DNA of 46,003 nt from assembly GCA_947374535.1 (NCBI GenBank), contig CANCCJ010000015.1, positions 1 to 46,003 of the forward strand, written 5' to 3'. The notes under the pieces are model-generated. The model was not told the origin of the DNA. It saw only the letters and a program-made list of their open reading frames with translations, and made no database searches. The translations under genes were made by a program, and so were the position numbers. Below, one piece after another: positions 1-8,187 of this stretch. Each line of letters begins with the position of its first letter. The first letter of the stretch is position 1. The stretch is from Comamonadaceae bacterium. Its GTDB lineage: Bacteria; Pseudomonadota; Gammaproteobacteria; Burkholderiales; Burkholderiaceae.

Positions 1-1532
1 TTCCTACTTCGCTAAAAGCGGGGGCGGTAGGCCGCTCTGCGGAGGTCAAGGAGGAGCTCGCGCAGCGAGCGGGGGACACGCAGCAGAGCGGTCTAGCGCC
101 CACGCTTTTAGTGCACATAGCCCAAGACATGGGCGTGCCGCCCGAATGCGGTGCATTGCTTGAGCGCGCTTTACTACCCGAGCCCGCCGTTTTGGTGCGC
201 GATGGTGGCGTCATCGGTCACGGCTACGACGCTGACCTCGATGAGCTACGCGCCATCCAAAACAACTGTGATGGCTTCTTACTCGAACTCGAAGCCCGCG
301 AACGCGAGCGCACCGGCATAGCCAACTTGCGCGTGCAATTCAACAAGGTGCACGGTTTTTACATCGAAGTCACGCAAGGCCAAATCGACAAAGTGCCGGC
401 CGACTACACGCGCCGCCAAACCTTGAAGAACGCGGAGCGCTTCATCACGCCCGAACTCAAAACCTTTGAAGACAAAGCCCTCAGCGCCCAAGAGCGTGCC
501 TTGGCCCGCGAAAAGTTTTTGTTCGAACAACTGCTCGACACCTTGCAGCCATTCGTGCCCGCCCTCACCCGCTTGGCGCAAGCCGTGACCACGCTCGACG
601 CGCTGTGCGCCTTGGCCGAGCGCTCGCTCACGCTGGGTTGGTGCGCGCCTGAGTTTGTCAAAACGCCGTGCATCGAGATCGTGCAAGGCCGCCACCCGGT
701 GGTGGAAGCCCGCTTGGCCGAAACCCATGGTGTGGTGGCGGGTGGCTCTGCCAAAACCTTCATTGCCAACGACACGCTGCTGGGCCACAAGCAACGCATG
801 CAAGTCATCACTGGCCCCAACATGGGCGGTAAGTCGACCTACATGCGCCAAGTGGCCCTCATCGTGTTGCTGGCCAGCTTAGGCAGCCATGTGCCCGCCA
901 CGTCGTGCCGTCTCGGCCCCATTGATGCCATCCATACACGCATTGGCGCGGCCGACGACTTGGCCAACGCGCAGTCCACCTTCATGCTGGAGATGACCGA
1001 GGCTGCACAAATCTTGCACGCCGCCACGCCGCACAGCCTGGTGCTGATGGACGAGATTGGCCGAGGCACCTCCACCTTTGATGGCTTGGCCTTGGCCAGC
1101 GGCATTGCCACGCATTTGCACGACAAGACTCAAGCCTTCACGCTGTTTGCCACGCATTACTTTGAACTCACCGAGTTCCCTGCCAACCACCGTGCGGCGG
1201 TGAACGTGCACGTCAGTGCGGCCGAGAGTGGCGCCAGCATTGTGTTTTTGCACGAAATTCAGCCCGGCCCTGCCAGCCGCAGCTACGGCATTCAAGTGGC
1301 CCGTTTAGCTGGCATGCCTTCTGCTGTTCTCAACCATGCCCGCCATGCCTTGGCCTCGCTCGAAGCGGGGGCCGATGCCTCGAAAGTACAAGTCGACCTC
1401 TTTGCCCCACCGCCCTTGCAAGACGACGTGGGCCCCAGCCCACTGCAAGCCAAGCTGGCCGAGATCGACCCCGACAAACTCAGTCCACGCGATGCGTTGG
1501 ACGCCCTATATCAACTGAAAAAACTACTATGA
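1..1532 (+). CDS. mutS: DNA mismatch repair ATPase MutS, 5'-truncated by window edge
   Basis: MutS recognises mismatches and small loops and recruits MutL using ATP. The frame is open from base 3; the mismatch-binding and connector domains lie outside the window. Visible are the core/clamp region (motif [17 protein letters not shown] near base 325) and the C-terminal ATPase: Walker [10 protein letters not shown] near 814-840, the AQSTFMLEM segment near 970, Walker [17 protein letters not shown] near 1039-1086 and the FATHYFEL switch near 1147. The C-terminus [10 protein letters not shown] is typical of the Comamonadaceae protein. About 34 codons (roughly 10-113) come from a palindromic DNA element rather than normal MutS sequence; an internal ATG at 129 is not a real start. 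The stop overlaps the next ATG (ATGA). Identity is certain; whether the insertion is tolerated is not. Confidence 0.95.
   Translation, partial: PTSLKAGAVGRSAEVKEELAQRAGDTQQSGLAPTLLVHIAQDMGVPPECGALLERALLPEPAVLVRDGGVIGHGYDADLDELRAIQNNCDGFLLELEARERERTGIANLRVQFNKVHGFYIEVTQGQIDKVPADYTRRQTLKNAERFITPELKTFEDKALSAQERALAREKFLFEQLLDTLQPFVPALTRLAQAVTTLDALCALAERSLTLGWCAPEFVKTPCIEIVQGRHPVVEARLAETHGVVAGGSAKTFIANDTLLGHKQRMQVITGPNMGGKSTYMRQVALIVLLASLGSHVPATSCRLGPIDAIHTRIGAADDLANAQSTFMLEMTEAAQILHAATPHSLVLMDEIGRGTSTFDGLALASGIATHLHDKTQAFTLFATHYFELTEFPANHRAAVNVHVSAAESGASIVFLHEIQPGPASRSYGIQVARLAGMPSAVLNHARHALASLEAGADASKVQVDLFAPPPLQDDVGPSPLQAKLAEIDPDKLSPRDALDALYQLKKLL
10..113. repeat. Y-shaped palindromic element inside the mutS reading frame
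   Basis: Bases 10-40 and 83-113 are inverted repeats pairing at 27 of 31 positions, including the uninterrupted block CCGCTCTGC/GCAGAGCGG. Between them lies a second perfect hairpin, GCTCGC-gca-GCGAGC (56-70). The whole would fold as a stem with a smaller inner hairpin, a form typical of dispersed bacterial palindromic repeats. It has no stop in the mutS frame and is translated into an Ala/Glu/Gln-rich stretch that does not look like MutS. No second full copy was seen in the window, so its repeat nature is inferred from structure. Confidence 0.7.
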
Positions 1533-2356
1533 CCTATTGCGTCGGTATCAAGCTCAAAGCGGGCCTCGTCTTCTTGTCTGACTCGCGCACCAACGCGGGC
1601 CTAGACCAAATCAGCACCTTCCGGAAAATGATCGTGTACGAGAAGCCGGGCGACCGCTTCATGGTGTTGTTGTCCGCAGGCAATTTGTCCATTTCGCAAT
1701 CGGTGCGCGAGATTTTGCAAGTCGAAAAACTCAAAGACACGCCTGAGAGCGAGCCCATCACCATCTGGAACGCCAAGAGCATGTTTGATGCAGTGCGCGT
1801 CTTGGGCGCAGCCATTCGCCGCGTGCACGAGCGCGATGCAGCCGCCCTCAAAGCGTCTGGCGTGGAGTTCAACGTCTCGCTCATCTTTGGCGGACAAATC
1901 GCAGGCGAAGGCATGCGTTTGTTCCAGGTGTACTCACCGGGCAACTTCATCGAAGCCACAGCTGAAACACCGTACTTTCAAATTGGCGAATCCAAGTACG
2001 GCAAGCCGGTGCTTGACCGCGTGTTGCAGCCAGACACCCCGCTGGACGAAGCCGCCAAGTGCGCGCTGGTGTCAATGGACTCCACACTCAAATCCAACCT
2101 GTCGGTCGGGTTGCCCCTCGACATGGTGGTGTACGAAGCCGATAAGTTTGAGAGCGACCGCGTGGTCTGCATCGACGAGAACAACCCCTATTTCAAGATG
2201 ATGCACAACACTTGGGGCGAGAAATTGCGCGAAGTGTTTGACAGCATCGAAGACCCCGTCTGGGATGACGCGGCCGCCACCTCACCCCTGATGCAGCCCG
2301 CACACCGCGTGCAGGCGCTCAAAAAAATCATGACCCCAGACGAAAAGCTCATCTGA
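1529..2356 (+). CDS. Anbu/BPH-type proteasome-like peptidase
   Basis: 275-residue Ntn-hydrolase of the ancestral beta-subunit (Anbu, betaproteobacterial proteasome homologue; COG3484) family, related to HslV and 20S beta subunits. The N-terminus MTYCVGIKL puts Thr directly after Met as the nucleophile, with Asp17 (LSDSRTNAG) and Lys32 (FRKM) in mature numbering as the other expected catalytic residues; no propeptide is needed. Anbu proteins form self-compartmentalised rings; substrates are unknown. The start overlaps the mutS stop by ATGA, implying translational coupling, and the hydrolase follows after 5 bases. The partners usually reported with Anbu (ATP-grasp, alpha-E and transglutaminase-like genes) are absent here. 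Confidence 0.88.
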   Translation: MTYCVGIKLKAGLVFLSDSRTNAGLDQISTFRKMIVYEKPGDRFMVLLSAGNLSISQSVREILQVEKLKDTPESEPITIWNAKSMFDAVRVLGAAIRRVHERDAAALKASGVEFNVSLIFGGQIAGEGMRLFQVYSPGNFIEATAETPYFQIGESKYGKPVLDRVLQPDTPLDEAAKCALVSMDSTLKSNLSVGLPLDMVVYEADKFESDRVVCIDENNPYFKMMHNTWGEKLREVFDSIEDPVWDDAAATSPLMQPAHRVQALKKIMTPDEKLI

Positions 2357-2361
2357 ACGGC

Positions 2362-3177
2362 ATGACGCAGCCACTGATCGTTTTCTCGCACGGCAACAGC
2401 TTTCCTGCCTGCACCTACCGCGTCATGCTCGACGCCATTCGTGCGCGTGGCTTTCGTGTCGAAGCGATTGACAAGTTTGGCCACGACCCGCGCTACCCCG
2501 TCACCGACAACTGGCCGCACTTGGTACAGCAGCTGACCGACTTTGCAACACCTTTGGCCAAAGACGAACCTGTGTTTTTGGTCGGTCATTCGCTAGGTGG
2601 CATCTTGAGCATGATGGTGGCTGCCAAGCACCCCGAGCTGGTGCGCGGCGTGGTGCTACTGGACTCACCCATGCTGGGCGGTTGGAAAGCGCAGCTGCTG
2701 AGAGTGGGCAAACGTATGCCTGGTGCAGAAGCTTTTTCGCCCGCGGCCATCAGTCGCAAGCGGCGCACCAGCTGGGCCAGCGAAGCCGAAGTGTTGGAAC
2801 ACTTCCAACACAAAAAAGTGTTTGCCAAGTGGCACCCACAAGTGCTGCAAGACTATGTGAAGTACGGCACGCACGATGCGTTAACCGCACAAGGCACACG
2901 GCGCGTGCTGAGCTTTGACCGCGACGTGGAAAGCGCCATCTACAACGGCCTGCCCGACAACTTAGAAAACTATTTCAAACGCCATCCGCTCAAATGCAAA
3001 GCCGCCTTGATAGGCGGCTTGCAATCGCGTGAGTTGAAACAAGTGGGCTTAGATTTCAGCCGTCGCGTCACGCATGGCCGCGTGATGAAGCTTGACGGCA
3101 CGCACTTGTTTCCGATGGAGCATCCGTTGGTGGCAGCGTCGGCGGTCGAGACGGCTTTGTTGAACCTCATCGGCTAA
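2362..3177 (+). CDS. alpha/beta-fold hydrolase
   Basis: 271-residue cytoplasmic alpha/beta hydrolase. The oxyanion-hole segment is FSHGNSFP near residues 8-15, the nucleophile elbow GHSLGG places Ser77, and the C-terminal catalytic His is probably His248 in GTHLFPMEHP. The acid is likely in the strand before that His. No signal peptide is visible. The gene follows the Anbu peptidase by 5 bases and is probably co-transcribed with mutS and Anbu. Substrate cannot be read from the sequence; esterase or peptidase activity are both possible. Confidence 0.85.
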   Translation: MTQPLIVFSHGNSFPACTYRVMLDAIRARGFRVEAIDKFGHDPRYPVTDNWPHLVQQLTDFATPLAKDEPVFLVGHSLGGILSMMVAAKHPELVRGVVLLDSPMLGGWKAQLLRVGKRMPGAEAFSPAAISRKRRTSWASEAEVLEHFQHKKVFAKWHPQVLQDYVKYGTHDALTAQGTRRVLSFDRDVESAIYNGLPDNLENYFKRHPLKCKAALIGGLQSRELKQVGLDFSRRVTHGRVMKLDGTHLFPMEHPLVAASAVETALLNLIG

Positions 3178-3226
3178 CTGTCATGCGCTGCGCTGGCGGG
3201 CGCGGCCAGCATCCGCTTCGAGTGTT

Positions 3227-4084
3227 TCAGGCCGCCCAGGTCACCGTGCCGCTCCAAGCCGTCGCCAGCACCACAACGCCAAACACAATGCGGTACCAAG
3301 CAAACGGGATGAAGCTGTGGCTAGAGATGTAGCGCAGCAACCAACGCACACAGACCCACGCGCTGACAAATGAAAACACCAAGCCCACGGCAAACAACGG
3401 CGCATCGGCCAAGCTCAACAATTCGCGCTCTTTGTACAAGCTGTACGCACCCGCGCCGATGAGCGTGGGAATGGCCAAGTAAAAGGAAAAGTCTGTGGCC
3501 GCTTTGCGCGACAAGCCCAACAACATGCCACCAATGATGGTCGCGCCACTGCGGCTGGTGCCGGGAATCATGGCGAGGCATTGCACGAGGCCCACTTTCA
3601 AAGCGTCGAGCGGCGACATGGTTTCAACGTCCACGATGCGGGCGTTGTCTTTGGGGTGAATTTCTTCGCCCTCGGGTTTGCTGCGGCCCCAGCCCTCGGC
3701 CCACAAGATGATGAAGCCGCCAAGAATGAACGTGCTAGCGACCACGGTAGGTGTGAACAAATGCGCTTTGATGAACTTACCAAACAACAAACCCAGCACC
3801 ACGGCAGGCAAAAAGGCAATCAGCACGTTCACCGCAAAGCGGCGAGCCTCCTGCTGCGTGGGCAAGGCCACGACGGTGCTTGCAATTTTTTGCCAATACA
3901 CAATGATCACGGCCAAGATGGCACCGGTCTGAATGGCGATATCAAACACCTTGGCCTTGTCGTCATCCATTCCCAGCAAGGCGCCAGCCAAAATGAGGTG
4001 GCCTGTCGATGAAATTGGCAAAAACTCGGTCAAACCTTCGACCACGCCCATCACGGCGGCTTTGAGTAACAAAACGATATCCAT
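3227..4084 (-). CDS. uppP: undecaprenyl-diphosphatase UppP (BacA)
   Basis: 285-residue integral membrane phosphatase that recycles undecaprenyl pyrophosphate to the monophosphate carrier for peptidoglycan and other envelope glycans; overproduction gives bacitracin resistance. The family's two motifs are intact: [14 protein letters not shown] at residues 16-29 (catalytic Glu16 and Glu20) and PGTSRSGAT at 174-182. About eight hydrophobic segments are present and length fits the family. It is divergent from glnS, with 55 bases between the starts that hold a 21-bp palindrome. A spacer-side SD-like AAAGGAG precedes the ATG. Confidence 0.97.
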   Translation of the reverse strand: MDIVLLLKAAVMGVVEGLTEFLPISSTGHLILAGALLGMDDDKAKVFDIAIQTGAILAVIIVYWQKIASTVVALPTQQEARRFAVNVLIAFLPAVVLGLLFGKFIKAHLFTPTVVASTFILGGFIILWAEGWGRSKPEGEEIHPKDNARIVDVETMSPLDALKVGLVQCLAMIPGTSRSGATIIGGMLLGLSRKAATDFSFYLAIPTLIGAGAYSLYKERELLSLADAPLFAVGLVFSFVSAWVCVRWLLRYISSHSFIPFAWYRIVFGVVVLATAWSGTVTWAA

Positions 4085-4097
4085 ACAACTCCTTTAA

Positions 4098-4118
4098 CAC
4101 CCTCGATTATCGAGGGTG
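4098..4118. promoter_or_regulatory. perfect 21-bp palindrome between uppP and glnS
   Basis: The arm CACCCTCGAT and its exact reverse complement flank a single central T (4108). It lies 14 bases upstream of the uppP start and 22 upstream of the glnS start, so it could be an operator for either gene or a compact RNA hairpin in a leader. No U-tract follows on either strand, which argues against a terminator. Function is inference. Confidence 0.55.
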
Positions 4119-4139
4119 CGCCCCGCCTAAAATCACCGC

Positions 4140-5972
4140 ATGACGAAACCCGCCCACACTGCGACAGAACAAGACCATAAGCCCAGCAACTTTTTGCGCC
4201 AAATCATCGAAAACGATTTGGCCCAAGGCACTTACGCCAGCCGTCGCTGGGCGGGCAGCCCCGGTGACGCTGCGCATCACGCCAAGGGCGAACCAGACCC
4301 CGCTAAGATTCGCACGCGTTTTCCACCCGAGCCCAATGGCTACTTGCATGTGGGACACGCCAAAAGCATTTGTATCAATTTCGGCCTCGCACGCGACTAC
4401 GGCGGCGTGTGCCACCTGCGCTTTGACGACACCAACCCCGAAAAAGAAGACACGGAATACGTCAATTCCATCATCGACGCGGTGAAATGGTTGGGCTTTA
4501 GCTGGAGCCAACCAGGCAACGACAAGGCCTACCAAGCCAGCGACTATTTCGATTTCATGTACCGCGCCGCCGAGGCCTTGATTGAAGCCGGTCAGGCCTA
4601 TGTGGACGAACAAACGCCCGAAGACATGCGCGCCAACCGTGGCGACTTTGGCAAGCCCGGCGTCAACAGCCCTTTCCGCAGTCGCACACCGGCCGAAAAC
4701 CTCACACGCTTTCGCGAGATGCGCGACGGTCAACTGGCCGATGGCGCAGCCGTGCTGCGCGCCAAAATTGACATGGCCTCGCCCAACATCAACCTGCGCG
4801 ACCCGGCCATCTACCGCATTCGCCGCGCCACGCACCACCACACAGGCGACACCTGGTGCATCTATCCGATGTACACCTTTGCCCACCCCATCGAAGACGC
4901 GCTGGAACAAATCACACACAGTATTTGCACGCTGGAGTTTGAAGACCAACGCCCGTTCTACGACTGGTTGATGGACCGCTTGTGCGAATCCGGCTTGCTG
5001 GCCGCACCTGCCCCCAAGCAATACGAATTTGCCCGCCTAAACCTGACCTACGTCATCACCAGCAAACGCAAACTCGCGCAACTGGTGAACGAGGGCAAAG
5101 TCAACGGCTGGGACGACCCGCGTATGCCAACCATCGTCGGCCTGCGCCGTCGTGGCTACACGCCCGAAAGTGTGAAACTGTTTGCCGAACGCATTGGCGT
5201 GACCAAGAGCGACAGCTGGATTGACTACAGCACCCTCGAAGGCTGCCTGCGCGAAAGCCTAGAAAACACCGCACACCGCGCCATGGCTGTGTTGGACCCC
5301 GTCAAACTCGTGCTCACCAACTGGGACGAGGTTTTTGCGCCTGGCCACCTAGAGCCCTGCACACAACCTGCGTTGCCCCACGCCGACGAAGGCGCTGAAG
5401 TGCCCACACGCCATTTCAAAATTGGCAAAGAAGTGTGGATTGAGCGTGATGACTTCTGCGAAGTTCCGCCCAAGGGCTACAAACGCCTTTATCCGCCAAG
5501 GCCAGGCGCGGATGGCCAACTGCTCCCCGGCAATAAAGTGCGCCTCAAAGGCGGCTACGTCGTCGAGTGCACGGGCTGCACGAAAGACACGAATGGTGTG
5601 ATCACGCAAGTACAAGCCACCGTCATCCCCGACACCAAGAGCGGCACACCCGGCAGCGCCACCGTCAAGGCCAGTGCCGCCATCACCTGGGTGGGTGTGA
5701 ACGATGGCCTGCAAGCTGAAGTGCGCCTGTACGACCGTTTGTTCACCGACGCACAACCCGACGCAGGCGGCAAAGACTTCTTGGCAGCCCTCAACCCCGA
5801 CAGCCTGAAAGTCGTGACCGCCTATGTCGAGCCATCATTAGCCAACGTACCAGCAGGTGCGCACTTTCAGTTTGAACGCCACGGCTACTTCGTGACCGAC
5901 CGCGTGGACCATGCGGGGGGTCAGTTGGTGTTCAACAAGATCACGGGGCTCAAGGACACTTGGGCGAAATAA
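4140..5972 (+). CDS. glnS: glutaminyl-tRNA synthetase
   Basis: 610-residue class I aminoacyl-tRNA synthetase charging tRNA-Gln in the cytoplasm. The HIGH-type signature is PPEPNGYLHVGH (residues 62-73); the KMSKS-type loop is VITSKRKLAQLV near residue 302. The catalytic Rossmann domain is followed by the anticodon-binding beta-barrels from about residue 390 on, ending in the typical FERHGYFVTDR...FNKITGLKDTW block. A small extra linker (about residues 38-56) precedes the HIGH motif, as in other beta-proteobacterial GlnS. The start ATG at 4140 gives a normal length. Confidence 0.97.
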   Translation: MTKPAHTATEQDHKPSNFLRQIIENDLAQGTYASRRWAGSPGDAAHHAKGEPDPAKIRTRFPPEPNGYLHVGHAKSICINFGLARDYGGVCHLRFDDTNPEKEDTEYVNSIIDAVKWLGFSWSQPGNDKAYQASDYFDFMYRAAEALIEAGQAYVDEQTPEDMRANRGDFGKPGVNSPFRSRTPAENLTRFREMRDGQLADGAAVLRAKIDMASPNINLRDPAIYRIRRATHHHTGDTWCIYPMYTFAHPIEDALEQITHSICTLEFEDQRPFYDWLMDRLCESGLLAAPAPKQYEFARLNLTYVITSKRKLAQLVNEGKVNGWDDPRMPTIVGLRRRGYTPESVKLFAERIGVTKSDSWIDYSTLEGCLRESLENTAHRAMAVLDPVKLVLTNWDEVFAPGHLEPCTQPALPHADEGAEVPTRHFKIGKEVWIERDDFCEVPPKGYKRLYPPRPGADGQLLPGNKVRLKGGYVVECTGCTKDTNGVITQVQATVIPDTKSGTPGSATVKASAAITWVGVNDGLQAEVRLYDRLFTDAQPDAGGKDFLAALNPDSLKVVTAYVEPSLANVPAGAHFQFERHGYFVTDRVDHAGGQLVFNKITGLKDTWAK

Positions 5973-6107
5973 TTCACAAAGAAGTTGTCCCTCACCTCTG
6001 TGCATGAAGCTGTGGACAACACCTTGGATATCTCGCCAAGCCTTGATTTCATCTGGCTTGGCGCGCACTGCCTTTTAAATAGGCGCTTGCGTCACTCGCC
6101 GAGAAAC

Positions 6108-6791
6108 TTATTTCTTCTCGACGGGATTCGCCGTCAATAAGTTGGCTGCATAAGCCCGCATAAACTCCCGCGCTTTCTCGGGCCGCGTGTTAAGCCACGC
6201 GTCATACGCGCCCTCACCCAAGATAACAGGCATGCGTTTTTCGTTGCCGTTTTGTTGGTAGCGGTGCAGCAAGGCGTGGCTGTTGGCGTTGACGGTCAGC
6301 AGGGTGAAGCTGATGATTTCTGTGCCGTCTTTGGCCCAGCGCTCCCAGATACCCGCCACGCCCATGGGTTTGCCGTCCACTCGGGTGATGCGCGTAGACA
6401 CGGCTTTGCCGCTACGCCAATCGTCTTCAAAAAACGCCATCATGGGCACGATGCAGCGCTGGCCAGCCAGCCACGCATCGCGAAAGTTGTTGGAAGTCGT
6501 GACGGTTTCAGAGCGGGCATTGACCATCTTGGTGGAGCGCAGTTTGGCGTCGGAGGCCGACTTGACCCACTGCGGGACAAACCCAAATTGGCCCACGCCC
6601 AGTTCGCGCACCGGCGCTGCAACAGGCTCAGCACCAGGCGCGGCGTCCCCAGCAAGTAAAGGCGCGTTGCGCACAAACACGCCCAGCTTGCGCGGCCACA
6701 AGTCGCGCTCACAGGTCATTTCAGGGGCTGCCACATCAAAGGCATCGGGGTACATCGCGGCGTTTTGCACGCTTTCAAAATGGGCAGTCAT
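6108..6791 (-). CDS. SRAP-family protein (YedK/HMCES-like) without catalytic Cys2
   Basis: 227 residues from ATG 6791. SRAP proteins shield abasic sites in single-stranded DNA through a covalent thiazolidine formed by Cys2 after Met removal. Family landmarks are present: FGFVPQWVKSA (69-80), NARSETV with Asn91, IVPMMAFFEDDW with Glu122, GVAGIWERW, SFTLLTVNANSHALLHRYQQ and KRMPVIL. The N-terminus, however, is MTAHFESVQ where relatives have MCAHYESV, so the nucleophile position is Thr (codon ACT). A longer start at 6827 adds 12 residues but no Cys. The gene lies alone, convergent with glnS and divergent from the RluE-type gene. Either a non-crosslinking variant or a decaying gene. Confidence 0.85.
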   Translation of the reverse strand: MTAHFESVQNAAMYPDAFDVAAPEMTCERDLWPRKLGVFVRNAPLLAGDAAPGAEPVAAPVRELGVGQFGFVPQWVKSASDAKLRSTKMVNARSETVTTSNNFRDAWLAGQRCIVPMMAFFEDDWRSGKAVSTRITRVDGKPMGVAGIWERWAKDGTEIISFTLLTVNANSHALLHRYQQNGNEKRMPVILGEGAYDAWLNTRPEKAREFMRAYAANLLTANPVEKK

Positions 6792-6868
6792 GCGGGCATG
6801 GTAGCCGCGTGCACGAAATCCCTGCATCGCGCCTGATACGCTCTAGCCTTCGTTCGCTTTTATTCCCC

Positions 6869-7408
6869 ATGCTGATTCGTTTTAACAAGCCCTACGGCGT
6901 CTTGAGCCAGTTCACCCCCGAAGGTAAGTGGCGGGGCTTGAAAGATTTCATCAGCCTGCCCGGCGTGTACGTGGCGGGCCGCCTGGACGCCGACAGCGAA
7001 GGCCTGCTGCTGCTGACCGACGACGGCCAGCTGCAAGCCCGCATTGCCGACCCACGCTTCAAAATGGAAAAAACCTACCTCGCGCAAGTCGAGGGCATGG
7101 CCGACGAAGCCGCACTGCAAGCGCTGTCCAGCGGCGTGATGCTCAACGACGGCATGACCCTGCCCGCCCGTGCCCGACTTGTTGAGCCCCCAGACTTCCT
7201 GTGGGACCGCGAGCCGCCCATTCGCGTGCGACACACCAAACCCACCTCTTGGATAGAACTCACCATCCGCGAAGGCCGTAACCGGCAAGTGCGCCGCATG
7301 ACTGCCGCCGTGGGGCTGCCCACATTGCGGCTGATACGCACACACATCGGCCCATTTGCCGTTTCAGACTTATTGCTGGGTACTTGGCAAGAGACTGAAT
7401 TACCATGA
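6869..7408 (+). CDS. rluE: RluE-type 23S rRNA pseudouridine synthase
   Basis: 179 residues from ATG 6869 (MLIRFNKPYGVLSQF), which matches the family N-terminus better than the upstream in-frame ATG at 6809. RsuA/RluE-family enzymes isomerise a specific uridine in rRNA; RluE modifies U2457 of 23S rRNA in E. coli. The catalytic Asp lies in GRLDADSEGLLLLTDDG (near residue 37); the GRNRQVRRM motif near 138 and the RTHIGPF end are also present. There is no N-terminal S4 domain, in keeping with RluE rather than RsuA/RluB. Followed after 37 bases by a small gene with a strong ribosome binding site. Confidence 0.9.
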   Translation: MLIRFNKPYGVLSQFTPEGKWRGLKDFISLPGVYVAGRLDADSEGLLLLTDDGQLQARIADPRFKMEKTYLAQVEGMADEAALQALSSGVMLNDGMTLPARARLVEPPDFLWDREPPIRVRHTKPTSWIELTIREGRNRQVRRMTAAVGLPTLRLIRTHIGPFAVSDLLLGTWQETELP

Positions 7409-7445
7409 CCCCATCTCATTCCGAGATGACCCTCAAGGAGGCTAT

Positions 7446-7586
7446 ATGGCCAAAGGCGAACAACACAGCAACAAGATGACGAAGAAGCCCAAAAAGGACA
7501 ACTCGCCCCCCAAGAACTCCACGTCGGACCGCCCCAACCCACCGACGACTTACGTCGCACCGCGCGGCAAGATCAAGAGCAAGTAA
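7446..7586 (+). CDS. 46-residue basic, Pro/Lys-rich small protein
   Basis: A short gene supported by a near-perfect Shine-Dalgarno AAGGAGG at 7435-7441, four bases before ATG 7446, and by its TAA overlapping the next ATG by one base (TAATG). The product is strongly basic and low in hydrophobic residues: an Asn/Lys-rich start, a Pro/Ser/Thr middle and the ending APRGKIKSK. It has no membrane segment or recognisable domain and is probably disordered. Function unknown; basic charge would allow RNA or ribosome binding (inference, helped by flanking pseudouridine synthase genes). Confidence 0.7.
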   Translation: MAKGEQHSNKMTKKPKKDNSPPKNSTSDRPNPPTTYVAPRGKIKSK

Positions 7587-7864
7587 TGACAGCCTCTGCT
7601 CTCGCCACACTTCGCACGGCACTGGCCATCTTGCGCAGCGATGCCACGACAGACCGTGCGTTTGTTCAAGCAGCGCGCTCGCAAGAGGCTTTGTTCAGAG
7701 CCTTGCCGCCGAAGTTTGAAGAGGTGTGGCTAGGGCTGGTGGATCGACTGGAATCAAGCGCCCTGTTCTCAGAAGAAAGCTGCTCTTTCAGCCAAAGCGA
7801 TTTGCTAGACAACCTCGCGCTGGTGCTTGACAAAGCCGAAGCCAAATTGCAAACACGACCATGA
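7586..7864 (+). CDS. hypothetical protein, 92 residues
   Basis: Small, mostly helical, acidic protein with no signal peptide or membrane segment: an Ala/Leu-rich N-terminal helix, a central LPPKFEEVWLGLVDRLES and a C-terminal SDLLDNLALVLDKAEAKLQ helix. I do not recognise a family. Tight packing argues that it is real: its ATG overlaps the stop of the 46-residue gene and its TGA overlaps the ferredoxin ATG (ATGA), giving a translationally coupled chain. Confidence 0.7.
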   Translation: MTASALATLRTALAILRSDATTDRAFVQAARSQEALFRALPPKFEEVWLGLVDRLESSALFSEESCSFSQSDLLDNLALVLDKAEAKLQTRP

Positions 7865-8166
7865 ATGCGTCTCAGAATTTTCAACTCTTCACCGTCAAGG
7901 TAGAGCCCGCCGGCCTGCAATACGACGTCGAGGGCGACCTCACACTGCTAGAAGCCGCCGAGTTGTCGCGCGTGGAGCTGCCTAGCTCTTGCCGCAATGG
8001 CACCTGCCGCACCTGCCTGTGCCGCCTCGTCAGTGGCGAAGTGACCTACACCATTGAGTGGCCCGGCCTGAGCGCCGAAGAAAAAGCCGAAGGCTATGTG
8101 CTGCCTTGCGTGGCACGCCCCACGACCGATGTGGTGCTGGAACAAACACAAGCGCGCGCGACTTAA
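7861..8166 (+). CDS. plant-type 2Fe-2S ferredoxin
   Basis: 101-residue cytoplasmic electron carrier. The 2Fe-2S ligands are Cys44, Cys49, Cys52 and Cys83 in SSCRNGTCRTCLC and VLPCVARP, the standard CX4CX2CX(n)C spacing of the beta-grasp ferredoxin fold. It has no reductase or oxygenase domain and so must work with an unlinked partner. The start ATG overlaps the preceding stop by four bases; the RluA-type gene follows 21 bases later, so all are likely one transcript. Confidence 0.92.
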   Translation: MNASQNFQLFTVKVEPAGLQYDVEGDLTLLEAAELSRVELPSSCRNGTCRTCLCRLVSGEVTYTIEWPGLSAEEKAEGYVLPCVARPTTDVVLEQTQARAT

Positions 8167-8187
8167 ACCCGCTTAAGCCACTTCAAC

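Noticed and set aside
4107..5021. 304-codon open frame antisense to glnS
   Set aside because: It lies wholly over a well-conserved gene, its product is low-complexity Val/Ala/Gly/His without a domain, and long antisense frames are expected with this codon usage.
5984..6061. Inverted repeats GTTGTCC/GGACAAC and CCAAGCC/GGCTTGG between glnS and the SRAP gene as terminators
   Set aside because: Loops are long and no U-tract follows on either strand; at most weak structure between convergent genes.
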